This document shows, piece after piece, positions 53,372 through 62,749 of a DNA stretch of 64,000 nucleotides. The translations under genes and the position numbers were made by a program. Below the pieces are notes generated by a model. That model was not told the DNA's origin and searched no databases. It saw nothing but the letters and a program-made list of their open reading frames with translations. Position 1 is the stretch's first letter. Each line of letters opens with the position of its first letter. The stretch comes from Chloroflexus sp. Y-396-1 (GTDB taxonomy: Bacteria > Chloroflexota > Chloroflexia > Chloroflexales > Chloroflexaceae), in assembly GCF_000516515.1 (NCBI RefSeq), contig NZ_KI911784.1, positions 2,574,881 through 2,638,880 of the forward strand, read 5' to 3'.

Positions 53372-55321
53372 CTACCAGAAAGAAACTATCCGCCAGAGCG
53401 AAACACCGTTCAGAATGAACAGCCAGATGAACAGTGTAACAGTACTCCATCGCTTCACATTCTGCCACGGCCACGCTGTCCATCCTGCTACGAGAGCCAG
53501 TGCAGTTGGAATAATTACCGGATAGGCGTAACGCGCAACTGGAATAAACGTGCGATCCCAGGGATAGAGTGGTAGCGGCCTGAGAAGCGTTATGACCCAT
53601 ACAACTATCATTGCTATACCAAGAAATAGCAGTGCCCAACAAGTTGGAGGAGAAAGTGTTTTGCTCATAGAACGTATTATTTGTACTATCGCACCAATAA
53701 AACCAATTACCGTCAGCCAGATAGATATTTCATACCACAGATTATCTATCAACACGTGTCCCCATCCGAATACGGCCCAGAAGGAAGTAACTAATCTACG
53801 AATAGCGATTGGATATATGTAACTCGTTCGCTCCCAGTCAAGAATTGCTGCTATATTCTCTTCTGGACGAAATGTTACACGAGATACGAGCCGGTGAAGG
53901 AGTTGTGCTACCCATGGCCGAATCCCCGGACTGCTCTCTTCAAACGATGGATTGCGTACCAGATTTACAAACTGTCGTTTGCCCCAGGTTCCGGTGGTAC
54001 CATTTGGATTGTCGAATTGCGGTGGCGAATCCAATGGTCGATTACCTTCAGCGAGAACTAGACCGTCGTAGAAGACGATAACTCTCTCTTGTTGATCGGT
54101 GTATGGCTCCAAGAAAATAAACACTTGATCCGAAGCTATTTGAAAACGAAAAGCGTGAAAAGAAGGTTCTATTCCTATATCAGTGTTAGTTCCTTCTTTG
54201 CTGATGGCTCCCGAAAGGATTGGTGGACGAATAGTTGTTGGTTTTGATGCCCACATCCAGACCCCTAAAGTTACCTCTTTTCCTTGAAGATGTTTAACCG
54301 TTTCAGGCAACAAAAAGTGAAAGGCTGCCCGTCGCGCATTTTCTGGATCAATCTCTACTGCCAAGGTGCCTTTCCCTACCGGTGCGTTCAACATCTGCTG
54401 ACGCAAAGGTGTCAACTGATAGGGATAACAGTACCAATACCTTACTTCCCCTAGATCAAATATTGTAAGGAGTGCAACCGCGCATGTTCCCACGAAGATG
54501 AACAAAACGTTCCTATTCCACCATTGTCGCAGGAGTGTCATTAATGTTACCAGAGCAAGGAGTGGGAGAGCAACAAACACTGTATTCTTCGTCCACAAAC
54601 ATAGTCCAGTAGCCAGAACGACCCAGATCGCGTTTACAATAGATAAACCTTGTATCAACAAACGAGTACATCCCCATAAGAAGAATGAAAAGACAACAAC
54701 TGCTCCGACATCATTATTCACGGATGTCATGAGATCAGTATAAGCCGGAAGTAACGCCATAAATCCGGCTACCATCAGACGCAGGAAGCGATTACGAGGT
54801 AGTAAATCGCTAACGAGACCATACGCCAACAAGATACTGATCAGGTACAGGAAACAAGACACCAGGCGTGCTGCATAGAGTTGAGTGATAATATCGGTAT
54901 GGCGTAGCGGTATTAAAGCTATTGCTACCAGGAGATAATACAATGGTGGATCGTCAGTTTGTGGAAATGGCAACCAGAGTACTTCATCGTCAGTTAGCAT
55001 ATTCGGTGGTCCACCGATGTTCTCGTAAAAATTGTGGGCCACCATCGTACTGATGACTTCACGTCTCATGTGCTGCTCAAAGTCGCCAGGATCAGGAATC
55101 TGCCAGCGTTGCGCAATAAGCCACGCATACTCAAAGTGACCAGGTTCGTCGTAGTGTTGCCAGGGGGGAATGAGGAAGATATGAAGGAGACCGTGAACGA
55201 CTGCAATTGATATTATGATGAAAAAAAGAATTCGACCTAATATGACGGAGTCATGTTTTCGTAGATCGTTTCTTGGCAACCCCTTTGTTTTTGAATTTCT
55301 AGTGTTCATCATAGTGTTCAT
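53372..55321 (-). CDS. Large DUF2142-type membrane protein with extracytoplasmic domain
   Basis: 649 residues. It has about ten hydrophobic helices and the PPWQHYDEPGHFEYAWLI motif shared with the protein at 47067-48500. A soluble insert of about 170 residues (about 305-475: EVRYWYCYPYQL ... PLDSPPQFDNPNG ... NPSFEESSPG) sits between helices and looks like a beta-sandwich carbohydrate-binding fold. The helices resume at about 500. Probable GT-C-like enzyme acting on lipid-linked glycans outside the cytoplasm. The insert, absent from the shorter paralogue, could bind the acceptor chain. Function is inferred from context. Confidence 0.75.
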   Translation of the reverse strand: MNTMMNTRNSKTKGLPRNDLRKHDSVILGRILFFIIISIAVVHGLLHIFLIPPWQHYDEPGHFEYAWLIAQRWQIPDPGDFEQHMRREVISTMVAHNFYENIGGPPNMLTDDEVLWLPFPQTDDPPLYYLLVAIALIPLRHTDIITQLYAARLVSCFLYLISILLAYGLVSDLLPRNRFLRLMVAGFMALLPAYTDLMTSVNNDVGAVVVFSFFLWGCTRLLIQGLSIVNAIWVVLATGLCLWTKNTVFVALPLLALVTLMTLLRQWWNRNVLFIFVGTCAVALLTIFDLGEVRYWYCYPYQLTPLRQQMLNAPVGKGTLAVEIDPENARRAAFHFLLPETVKHLQGKEVTLGVWMWASKPTTIRPPILSGAISKEGTNTDIGIEPSFHAFRFQIASDQVFIFLEPYTDQQERVIVFYDGLVLAEGNRPLDSPPQFDNPNGTTGTWGKRQFVNLVRNPSFEESSPGIRPWVAQLLHRLVSRVTFRPEENIAAILDWERTSYIYPIAIRRLVTSFWAVFGWGHVLIDNLWYEISIWLTVIGFIGAIVQIIRSMSKTLSPPTCWALLFLGIAMIVVWVITLLRPLPLYPWDRTFIPVARYAYPVIIPTALALVAGWTAWPWQNVKRWSTVTLFIWLFILNGVSLWRIVSFW

Positions 55322-55474
55322 AGTAATAGTATAGTCAAATATTCAAAGAGAATAAATATTATTTAACGTTGGATTACACAAAATTTAGCATTTCAAGTAA
55401 TAGTGACCATGATCCTTTTAGGTAGTCATATAGATGTATATGTCAACTACTGCAGCCGACACATATGATCGGCG
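55322..55474. other. A+T-rich upstream region of the DUF2142-type gene
   Basis: Contains a minus-strand TATACT (55333-55328) close to the gene start but without a strong -35 box. No gene. Confidence 0.35.
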
Positions 55475-56090
55475 TATATGAAAGACTAAATCACCCCGAG
55501 ATGATTCTCCTGGTTTTTGGAGAACTACGACGCCATCAGTACTAAACAACTACAGCGTTGCCACAACGTGGGATTGAAGCGCTCCATAAAACTGTTTTTC
55601 TGCCACTCTTGCCTATGGCGTTGTACTGCAGGAAGAACTGCCGAATATACCCGCTAGAAGTCACTATCGTAGACCGCACCCTTCCAATAGCCAACAGGAA
55701 GTGACCGCCATCAATCCTATGTACTAAAGTCATCTCGGTTACATCCCTAGCAGTCTACGATGCGGCCGACTGCTGTATCCGAGACTAGCCAAAGCCACTC
55801 TGTATTCGTTGTGCTCCCCACAAACAACCAAAGTTCATCACCTTGTATCGTTACACAGGGTTGTTTTCGTGGAGAAGTTTACCTGCTGTGATCGCGTTTG
55901 ATATGTTCGGTTGACATTGCGTTGTAACCAGCGTAAGAAGACACCGGAGAATTGGACAATCTCAGTGATCAAGAAACGTTCCAAGGGCAATTGGTCACCT
56001 AGCACCCCTGAGCGGCCATAATGAGATGCTTGCAGAACTGCGAAACGAACTAGCAACACACACGGTTTACACGAATGTGGGTTTGCCAAT
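55475..56090 (-). pseudogene. Decayed IS1-family transposase
   Basis: In order on the minus strand, across frames: LPLERFLITEIVQFSGVFLRWLQRNVN (the helix-turn-helix of IS1 InsA type), then QGDELWLFVGSTTNTEWLWL with the first catalytic Asp region. These are followed by SLPVGYWKGAVYDSDF, MERFNPTLWQRCSCLV with the catalytic Glu region, and FSKNQENHLGVI. These match the IS1 transposase layout. Stops and frameshifts make it inactive. It lies between the amidotransferase block and the DUF2142-type gene. Confidence 0.82.
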
Positions 56091-56368
56091 GTGGATGCGG
56101 CTGTTCTTCATCACGTGTATGGATAAGCTCCGGCGCCATGTCGACATCAGATAGCCTGGTCGCGATGATTGTAGCTTCCGGAGTATACCACTACTTTGCA
56201 CGATTACCTTTGAGTTGTTATTGTGACCTCCTAATGTCTACGAATGTAGCGAGCATGAGGAGATGTAAATCTTTGAGTTTCATTAATCCTATTGTGTACT
56301 TCATTTTGAAAATTACAAAGAGTTAGTTGTCAAACTTTTTCTACCATACCAAGGACTTAGCCGAAGAT
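56091..56368. other. A+T-rich gap after the amidotransferase
   Basis: No gene or strong terminator recognised. It joins the IS1 relic to the end of the amidotransferase gene. Confidence 0.4.
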
Positions 56369-57565
56369 CTATTTGACACTCTTTCGGAATGCCAAATTTA
56401 TGTCGAACTTTCTACTTCTTATATTTCTCTTAATATCTCTAGCCTTGGTCAACATGCTGCTGAGACTATCCCAGAGCGGTTTTTCTGATGGAAAACTATC
56501 ATGAGGTCGCTCAGGACGGCTGATGTATTCTTCGAGTTGATTAGTTGACCAACCCATTTTTTTGAGAAAGTAATGCTTATCTTCTTCCAGATCTAGCTTG
56601 GAGGGATAAGGTGGGTCTTCTAATATTTCTAAAGCTTCGCCTCGACTCATCTGGTTTGAAATGATAAGTGTACTGAGATGTACCCGACGTTTGTCCACAC
56701 CAAATTTCTCGGGCAGAATATATCCTTGGTAAAATCGTGTAAAAATGGACTCATAATGCTTATATGGATATGGTTTAAACCCGAAATCACGTTGAAGCAT
56801 TTGTAAGGCATCGAACTTATTGTATTCAAAGTAGTCCAGAAAAGAAATCCATTTGATACGTTTCACAAACGTATACCAAATGAAATCTAGTGTACCTATG
56901 GCGGGAAATGTCTTGAATGAAACAATTCCTGCTCGGCGGGCTATTGCCATAATATTCCTTTTATCCCATTTAAACCAATTCCATGTTGGAGGAATACGCA
57001 TGCCTTCTGTACTTTGATTTGTACCGGCGAGTATGTAACGTATACCATATTTAGCTGCTTGCTGATAGTTTACAGCTAACATTGCATTGTCATATAATAA
57101 CTCAACATCGATCACATCTGCATCAAAGAAAGCTTGCATCAAAGCACGATACTCATCCCAATCAATCACATGAGTAACGAGATCTACTCCAAGAATTCGT
57201 ACCAAATTGGCGATATTGTTCTGTGCCAATTCTGAGTCCCAGCCGTTATCCATATGAACAGCAAGTGGACGTAATCCAAGTCGAATGGCGTATACTAGTG
57301 CTGTAGAACTGTCTACACCTCCTGATAGACCTATAATACTATCATAGGGTTTGTTTTTTCCTTGCTCTTTAATCTCTCTTACTAATAATTCCAACTCCTG
57401 CTGCCTCTGGGATTGATCTTTAAACAGCGTCGCGGATGCTCTAGATAAAAACTCAGAGCAATAATTACAAATTCCATTCTCATCAAATGCAATATCGGGC
57501 GCACTGGTGTCCATAACACAACGAGTACACATTTGATAAGACCGGGTCTTTGTTACTGTTTCCAT
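56369..57565 (-). CDS. N-acetyl sugar amidotransferase (WbpG/PseA family)
   Basis: 398 residues. Two zinc-type cysteine pairs at the N-terminus (MCTRCVMDTSAPD, GICNYCSEF) precede a PP-loop ATPase motif SGGVDSSTA (about 80-88), then VHMDNGWDS and LAGTNQSTEGMRIPP. The family turns an N-acetyl group into an acetamidino group, taking ammonia from a dedicated HisH/HisF pair. Exactly that pair lies directly upstream; the hisF-like gene overlaps this start by 13 bases. In Campylobacter the homologue PseA makes the acetamidino form of pseudaminic acid. Composition is more A+T-rich than the genome average, suggesting transfer. Confidence 0.9.
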   Translation of the reverse strand: METVTKTRSYQMCTRCVMDTSAPDIAFDENGICNYCSEFLSRASATLFKDQSQRQQELELLVREIKEQGKNKPYDSIIGLSGGVDSSTALVYAIRLGLRPLAVHMDNGWDSELAQNNIANLVRILGVDLVTHVIDWDEYRALMQAFFDADVIDVELLYDNAMLAVNYQQAAKYGIRYILAGTNQSTEGMRIPPTWNWFKWDKRNIMAIARRAGIVSFKTFPAIGTLDFIWYTFVKRIKWISFLDYFEYNKFDALQMLQRDFGFKPYPYKHYESIFTRFYQGYILPEKFGVDKRRVHLSTLIISNQMSRGEALEILEDPPYPSKLDLEEDKHYFLKKMGWSTNQLEEYISRPERPHDSFPSEKPLWDSLSSMLTKARDIKRNIRSRKFDINLAFRKSVK

Positions 57566-58314
57566 AAGTCTTCCAACTCCTGATAACGTGGATAAGAAAT
57601 CAGAACAGCGCGATGCGGACCATGAAATACAAAAAACGCACCAGCAGCTACGGCGCTGGCACCAGCGTCGGTAGCTGCTTTGATATCTGCAAGACTACCT
57701 ACTCCCCCGACCGCAACTAGAGGCACCGATAGATCAGTAGTTGCTCTGCGAATGAGGTCGAGATCCATGCCCGACATTGTACCGTCGCGATCAACTGAAT
57801 TGAGTAACACTTCACCCGCACCGGCTGATACTGCACTATGCAGGTAATCCAACCAATGACGTCTTAGTGTCTTGCCGCTCGCTGATGCGTAGAGTTGAGG
57901 TAGACCTCGCCAGTTTCGCTTTATATCAATAGAAACAACAACAGCCTGACTTCCAAAGCGATCCGCAAGCTCGGTAATAATTGATATATCATACAATGCT
58001 GCCGTTTGCAGGCAAATTTTCTCTACTCCCAACGCAAACAATCGCCTTGCCTGTTCGACCGTTCGAACCCCCCCGCCGTAACAGAGCGGCATGAAGCATT
58101 CACTGGCAATTCTCTCGATCATTTCATAGTCCGGCTCGCACGGCACTTTGCTGGCCATGATGTCGAGAACCATAAGCTCATCGACTTCTTTTTCGTTAAA
58201 AATCCGAACGATGTTGATCGGATCTCCAACATACCTCGGATCCTTGAACCTCAATGTCTTGACTAAACCTCTATTCCGCAAGAGTAGACATGGTATAACT
58301 CGGTGTTTAAGCAT
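57553..58314 (-). CDS. HisF-like cyclase subunit of sugar amidotransferase (WbuZ/HisF2 type)
   Basis: 253 residues, TIM barrel. It keeps VSIDIKRNW (equivalent of HisF Asp130 strand) and LLNSVDRDGTMSG. The N-terminal IACLDVKDG motif of true HisF is changed to IPCLLLRNRG, so the catalytic Asp11 is Leu11. That change fits the HisF2/WbuZ group, which serves surface-sugar synthesis rather than histidine synthesis. It would pass ammonia from the HisH partner to the amidotransferase. It begins directly after the hisH-like stop. Confidence 0.9.
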   Translation of the reverse strand: MLKHRVIPCLLLRNRGLVKTLRFKDPRYVGDPINIVRIFNEKEVDELMVLDIMASKVPCEPDYEMIERIASECFMPLCYGGGVRTVEQARRLFALGVEKICLQTAALYDISIITELADRFGSQAVVVSIDIKRNWRGLPQLYASASGKTLRRHWLDYLHSAVSAGAGEVLLNSVDRDGTMSGMDLDLIRRATTDLSVPLVAVGGVGSLADIKAATDAGASAVAAGAFFVFHGPHRAVLISYPRYQELEDLWKQ

Positions 58315-58923
58315 CTATAGCCTCAGAAAGTTATTTATAAGCCGTATACCAAATTTATGACTTTTTTCCGGGTGGAATTGCACACCAAAGATGTTATCAT
58401 GGTTGATAGCCGAAGCAAATTCGTAACCGTAATGTGCTGTAGCTAAGACATCGTTTGGATTGTTACAAACAACATGATAGGAATGAACAAAGTAAAAACG
58501 CTGTTCATCATCACCAGTCTCTAATAAAGGGTTAGACTTAACGATCTTGACAGTATTCCAACCCATATGTGGAAGTTTGAGATTGAGATCCGATGACCAG
58601 GAAAACCGCCTAACTTCAGCATCAATCCAACCAAGACCAGGCAAATGGCCTTCCTCACTAAATTTACACATCAGTTGCATTCCCAAGCAGATTCCAAGAA
58701 TTGGGATTCGTCGTACAAGTACTGCATTTTCCAATTCCTCACGCCACATGCTATTAATACTCGTCATCCCGTAATCAAATGCACCAACGCCAGCCAATAT
58801 AATCTTATCCGCTTTTCGAAGTGCGATTGGAGAGTCTATCAACTCAGCGTAACCGCCGCACTTATCGATAACCCTTAATATCGAAGCAAAATTACCAAGC
58901 GAAAGTGCGGGTATAACAATCAT
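58315..58923 (-). CDS. HisH-like glutamine amidotransferase subunit (HisH2 type)
   Basis: 202 residues, class I glutamine amidotransferase. The nucleophile is Cys in ILGICLGMQLMC. The His/Glu pair is in FGVQFHPEKSHKFG. VGAFDYGM stands near the oxyanion loop. The triad is complete, so it should release ammonia from glutamine. It abuts the hisF-like gene with no gap. In this setting it supplies the amidotransferase rather than histidine synthesis; no other his genes are in the window. Confidence 0.92.
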   Translation of the reverse strand: MIVIPALSLGNFASILRVIDKCGGYAELIDSPIALRKADKIILAGVGAFDYGMTSINSMWREELENAVLVRRIPILGICLGMQLMCKFSEEGHLPGLGWIDAEVRRFSWSSDLNLKLPHMGWNTVKIVKSNPLLETGDDEQRFYFVHSYHVVCNNPNDVLATAHYGYEFASAINHDNIFGVQFHPEKSHKFGIRLINNFLRL

Positions 58924-58967
58924 AGTATATCCCCTGGTTACTTACTTAGGAGTATGCAACCGTGATA

Positions 58968-60281
58968 TTAGCCGTCTCTGCATGTACTTCCTAACATCCA
59001 CTCGACTGCGGAAGTCCAATCACCGCTTGAATTGAATTGAAAAGGCTCGAGCCTCCGGTCAACCATTCGTAACCATTCCAGAATAGTCTGTGCATTTAGC
59101 GAACCAAGTGTAGCATAGCCTGATCCTAATAAATCCTGAAACATGCCATAGCAAGAACCACCAAATCTGAGGGTTGGGCATAGTAACAATGAAGGAACAC
59201 CTTGAAATGCTGCGTCGTATGTTGTCATACTTGACATTGTGATGTGACCGTCTGCATAATTGAGGAGTAAGGGTAATGGCAGCGTTGAGGATTGCTGCCA
59301 CTCACAGTTGCTGAGTTTTTCACAAAGATTGCGTAAAAATTTACGATGACGAACGTATCTGCGTTTTCTTATCTGAACGGGATGTAGTCTAATCAACCAC
59401 ATCACAGTCTCCTGAGTCGCTGAAATAGCACTTAGCACTTCATTATGTATGATACCATTTGGCAATATGCCTGAAAACTCTTCCAACTCACCATCATATC
59501 CCCATTGTAATGACAATAACACTCTCTTTCGTTGTTCACTAAGCAACCATTCAGGAACGACCTTCCATTCTTCCGGTAAATGTCTCATCACTTCAGGATT
59601 TAGAAAACGCTTAAGCCAGGGATGGGGAATCTGCTTTATAATTATCCCTTTTGCATTAAGGGCCGAGAAAGTCTGCGTACTAACATCGTCCAATGATAGG
59701 ATACCTTTCGGAAGCGACTCCGATTCTCGCTGATCCCACCCCCACGGTATCTTTGTATACCCGATGCCATGCAACAATTCGACGACAGGAAGACCTCGAC
59801 TGTGTGCTGCCTTGCACATGGCTGGAGGTGATCCTATTGTAATCACAACGCGACATCGAGCACGATCAAATAGTTCGTCATAAAATCTTTGCTCGTAAGA
59901 TGTGATCCATCTGACTGTTTCTGTACTTAACCTGATACCCGCTTTCTTTACTAATTGGTAAAGCATTAGTAGAATCTTACCTAAAAACAGCCTACGGTTT
60001 GCAGAGACAGGCCTACCCCAAGCCTTTTTACCAACTAATATAGAAGGGGGAAGGGCAAATTGTGCACACTTCCATCCATCTCGGATCAATTCCTCAGCTA
60101 CGCTGTCAATAAGCCTCGAGTATGCTTGTCCTCTGAGCATATCACCGCGATCAACGTCGTGACAGCACAGCAAGACGTCACAAATCTCTATATTGTGATA
60201 GGAATCCTTGATAAGGAGTGAGCGTAGGTCTTCAAAAATGACCTCTATCTTGTTTTTGAAGGAAGACACTCGTAACAACAT
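58968..60281 (-). CDS. Putative GT-B-fold glycosyltransferase
   Basis: 437 residues, no strong family recognised. Two Rossmann-like halves can be made out. The N-terminal half has VVITIGSPPAMCKAAHSRGLPVVELLHGIGY. The C-terminal half begins RVLLSLQWGYDGE and contains WLIRLHPVQIRKR, then the ADGHITMSSMTTYDAAFQGVPSLLL segment. The latter resembles the nucleotide-sugar-binding end of capsule and glycerophosphate-type GT-B enzymes (HP motif, then an S-S-x-x-x-Y-D-A-A pattern). In a nonulosonic-acid island it could transfer that sugar. Specificity unknown. Confidence 0.6.
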   Translation of the reverse strand: MLLRVSSFKNKIEVIFEDLRSLLIKDSYHNIEICDVLLCCHDVDRGDMLRGQAYSRLIDSVAEELIRDGWKCAQFALPPSILVGKKAWGRPVSANRRLFLGKILLMLYQLVKKAGIRLSTETVRWITSYEQRFYDELFDRARCRVVITIGSPPAMCKAAHSRGLPVVELLHGIGYTKIPWGWDQRESESLPKGILSLDDVSTQTFSALNAKGIIIKQIPHPWLKRFLNPEVMRHLPEEWKVVPEWLLSEQRKRVLLSLQWGYDGELEEFSGILPNGIIHNEVLSAISATQETVMWLIRLHPVQIRKRRYVRHRKFLRNLCEKLSNCEWQQSSTLPLPLLLNYADGHITMSSMTTYDAAFQGVPSLLLCPTLRFGGSCYGMFQDLLGSGYATLGSLNAQTILEWLRMVDRRLEPFQFNSSGDWTSAVEWMLGSTCRDG

Positions 60282-60473
60282 AAAACATCTTTAGACACAG
60301 AAACAAGGCTATTATCTCACCGAATACGTTCATCAGTCCCAGTCAGGAAAAGTTTCCGGTAAACGTCTTTGATAGTAAAGAGTAGACCTTCCATGAGGAC
60401 ATACCCTCCGCTGTTCTCCTACTGCCAATAGCCCTTTCTTGCGCAGAAATTTCTCTTCTTGTTTGAACTTCCG

Positions 60474-61223
60474 TTAGGTGATCCTTTGAAAAAGCATGAC
60501 GACGTTGTGCTGCTTTCGTTCATTTGCGTCGACGTCCTGAAACAGCTTGTATGTATATGGCAGAGAGAAGATTTTCTGGACCGGATGAAGGCCGGTATCC
60601 CAGTCATAACTTCCGTCATCCCATTCTTTGATACACTGAAAACCGTTAGCGACCGCTGTATGGACAAGGTATTCTTTCGTATATTGTCTAAGATAGGTGT
60701 AGTCATCGAACATCCATCGTGCGCAAACTGCTCGAGACGCTGGGCTGAAACTAATCCAGAGAAATCCTTGTGTATTAAGTACCTTAATGACACCCAGATA
60801 TTCCATCATTGCATCTGCCACCTCTTTTGCAAAAGCTGTTACGACCACTTTGCTTGCTATAGACCTCATATCAGATGCAAAAAAGCCAGGTTCACCGCTT
60901 ACATCAAGTATGCTCTTGCCCTTAGGCGATAATCCTAGTTCGTGTAGCCTTTTAATAACCACTTCCATCTCACCAGTCCATTTTCCACGGTTACCGGATG
61001 TTATGTAGTCTATATAATACTTGTAGAAGTCAGCCCCTTGATCCTTTTTTCCGAGAAGGGGTATCAGTCCTCTAACCTTTGGAATTGGTTTGATTAACGG
61101 TGCTAAAGAGTTAATAAAACTTTCAAGAGGATACTTCCGCTTTTGTTGCCTTTCATAGTTGCCTGTTGACAAGTCTTGTATCCATATACTCTTGTAAGTA
61201 TTAAACACTTTTTTGTCACTCAT
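60474..61223 (-). CDS. Class I SAM-dependent methyltransferase
   Basis: 249 residues. The SAM-binding loop is SILDVSGEPGFFASDM (about 99-114), where the usual DxGCGxG is DVSGEPG; this is close to the variant seen in some glycan methyltransferases. Motif DYTYLRQYTKEYLVHTAVANGF and a C-terminal FSLPYTYKLFQDV complete the fold. It probably O- or N-methylates a sugar of the island's glycan. Downstream to the left is about 190 bases of non-coding DNA before the glycosyltransferase-like gene. Confidence 0.78.
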   Translation of the reverse strand: MSDKKVFNTYKSIWIQDLSTGNYERQQKRKYPLESFINSLAPLIKPIPKVRGLIPLLGKKDQGADFYKYYIDYITSGNRGKWTGEMEVVIKRLHELGLSPKGKSILDVSGEPGFFASDMRSIASKVVVTAFAKEVADAMMEYLGVIKVLNTQGFLWISFSPASRAVCARWMFDDYTYLRQYTKEYLVHTAVANGFQCIKEWDDGSYDWDTGLHPVQKIFSLPYTYKLFQDVDANERKQHNVVMLFQRIT

Positions 61224-61246
61224 AGCAGAAATCCTTTCACGTCACG

Positions 61247-62722
61247 TTATTTCATCAGGCTAAGACGTGTTTGCAGTTTGGCAACGAGCAACTGAATCTG
61301 CTGTTTTTCATTGTCTGACAAGAATCCGGATATAGTGATCAAGAATGGGAATAGACATAGAATGATGGACTTACCCGCAATCTCGAACCCAATCATTGAC
61401 CAGGGAATCGAATTGCCGATGATCCACAAAGTCATTGTAATGACAAACAAGATTGCCAGACGTCTGTATTCGTAGACATCCAGATATGTTTTGCGGGCAA
61501 ACCACCATGTCAAAAGAAGCATGATCCCGTAACTGAGAAATGTCGTCCATGCGGCTGCTATTACACCATGGACAGGTATCAGGCAAATATTTAAGATGAT
61601 GTTTGCAACTGACGAAATACCTGTAATCTGAGACACGATGGCTGTTTGTCTACGCAAAAATAGAAAGTTAACTGGGAAGTAATAGAGACTGGACAAAAGT
61701 ATCCCTGCAACGATCCATGAGGCAATTTTACCTGCATCATGATACTCAGAAGGGGTTAGCAGAACGATGGTTGGTTGTGCTGCCAGACCGAGGAAAAGAG
61801 CTGCTAAACAGAGAGTCATGGCAAAATATGTGCCCATCTGACCTAATTGAGAGGCAATTTTTGTGCCTCTTTCAGCATCAATTCTAAACAGATATGGAAC
61901 CCATGCCAGGTTCATTGCATACGCAATCAGATTAAGAAGTGTACCGTAAGAGTAAGCTAATGAATATAAGCCTAGATGGTCGAGTGGAACATACCATTGC
62001 AAGATCGTGCGATCTGAGAGTTCAAGCAGCCAACTTGACAGCGAATGAGGAACGAGAGGTAATGAAAAGATCAGAGCCTGCTTTAGAACATTCGCTTTGA
62101 AGGACAATGTTAGAGTACGCAGAGCCAAAGTTGTATATGGAACCACCATGATTAGTGCAGCGATCAAATATCCTGTCAATATTCCGGTAACCCCCCAACG
62201 TAGATGGACTAAAAACCATAATGCCAATCCTATCTGCAAAAGTGAGCCGAAAAGAGAGAATATGACGTATAAGCTGCTACGCTCTTGAGTCTGCAGCAAT
62301 CTAAGAGGAATTAGCCCCCATGAATTCAGGTATGTCGTCCAGATTGCAAGGCGGATATATGGATGAAATGGCACGTCACGAACTACCATAGGTAACAGCA
62401 ATGAACCTAATTGATCTAACAAAAGAGCAATAACGCCACCTAAAAGAACAACGCTAACAAAAAGAGTTCCGATGTTTTTTCGTCGTTCCTTCTCGTCTGA
62501 GCCATCAAAGTAAATGACTGGAATAAATCCGTGAATGCTAAGAGAAATAAAAATAGACACCACACTGGAAACAACATTGGCTAATGCCCATATTCCATAG
62601 TCTGACGGATTCAATAAGCGAGTATATAATGGCAACAGGAGAAATGAAATCGCTCTGAGAAAGAGATCTCCTGCTCCATAAATGGCTGATTTTGTAGCCA
62701 AGCTCTTAATCTCTGAAAACAT
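61247..62722 (-). CDS. wzx: Oligosaccharide flippase, Wzx type
   Basis: 491 residues with about fourteen hydrophobic helices and no long soluble part. N-terminal KSAIYGAGDLFLRAISFLLLPLYTRLLNPSDYGIWA is characteristic of the polysaccharide-transport (RfbX/MVF) family. It moves undecaprenyl-linked repeat units across the membrane. With the Wzz-like and WbaP-type proteins it indicates a Wzx/Wzy-dependent pathway; no clear Wzy is in the window unless a DUF2142-type protein or a gene outside fills that role. Confidence 0.92.
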   Translation of the reverse strand: MFSEIKSLATKSAIYGAGDLFLRAISFLLLPLYTRLLNPSDYGIWALANVVSSVVSIFISLSIHGFIPVIYFDGSDEKERRKNIGTLFVSVVLLGGVIALLLDQLGSLLLPMVVRDVPFHPYIRLAIWTTYLNSWGLIPLRLLQTQERSSLYVIFSLFGSLLQIGLALWFLVHLRWGVTGILTGYLIAALIMVVPYTTLALRTLTLSFKANVLKQALIFSLPLVPHSLSSWLLELSDRTILQWYVPLDHLGLYSLAYSYGTLLNLIAYAMNLAWVPYLFRIDAERGTKIASQLGQMGTYFAMTLCLAALFLGLAAQPTIVLLTPSEYHDAGKIASWIVAGILLSSLYYFPVNFLFLRRQTAIVSQITGISSVANIILNICLIPVHGVIAAAWTTFLSYGIMLLLTWWFARKTYLDVYEYRRLAILFVITMTLWIIGNSIPWSMIGFEIAGKSIILCLFPFLITISGFLSDNEKQQIQLLVAKLQTRLSLMK

Positions 62723-62749
62723 GGATGATTTGTAAGCAACACTTACAAC

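Noticed and set aside
58050-58080. GTTCGAACC-like T-loop suggesting a tRNA
   Set aside because: It lies inside the hisF-like gene and no acceptor or anticodon stem can be built around it. No tRNA or rRNA gene was found in the window.
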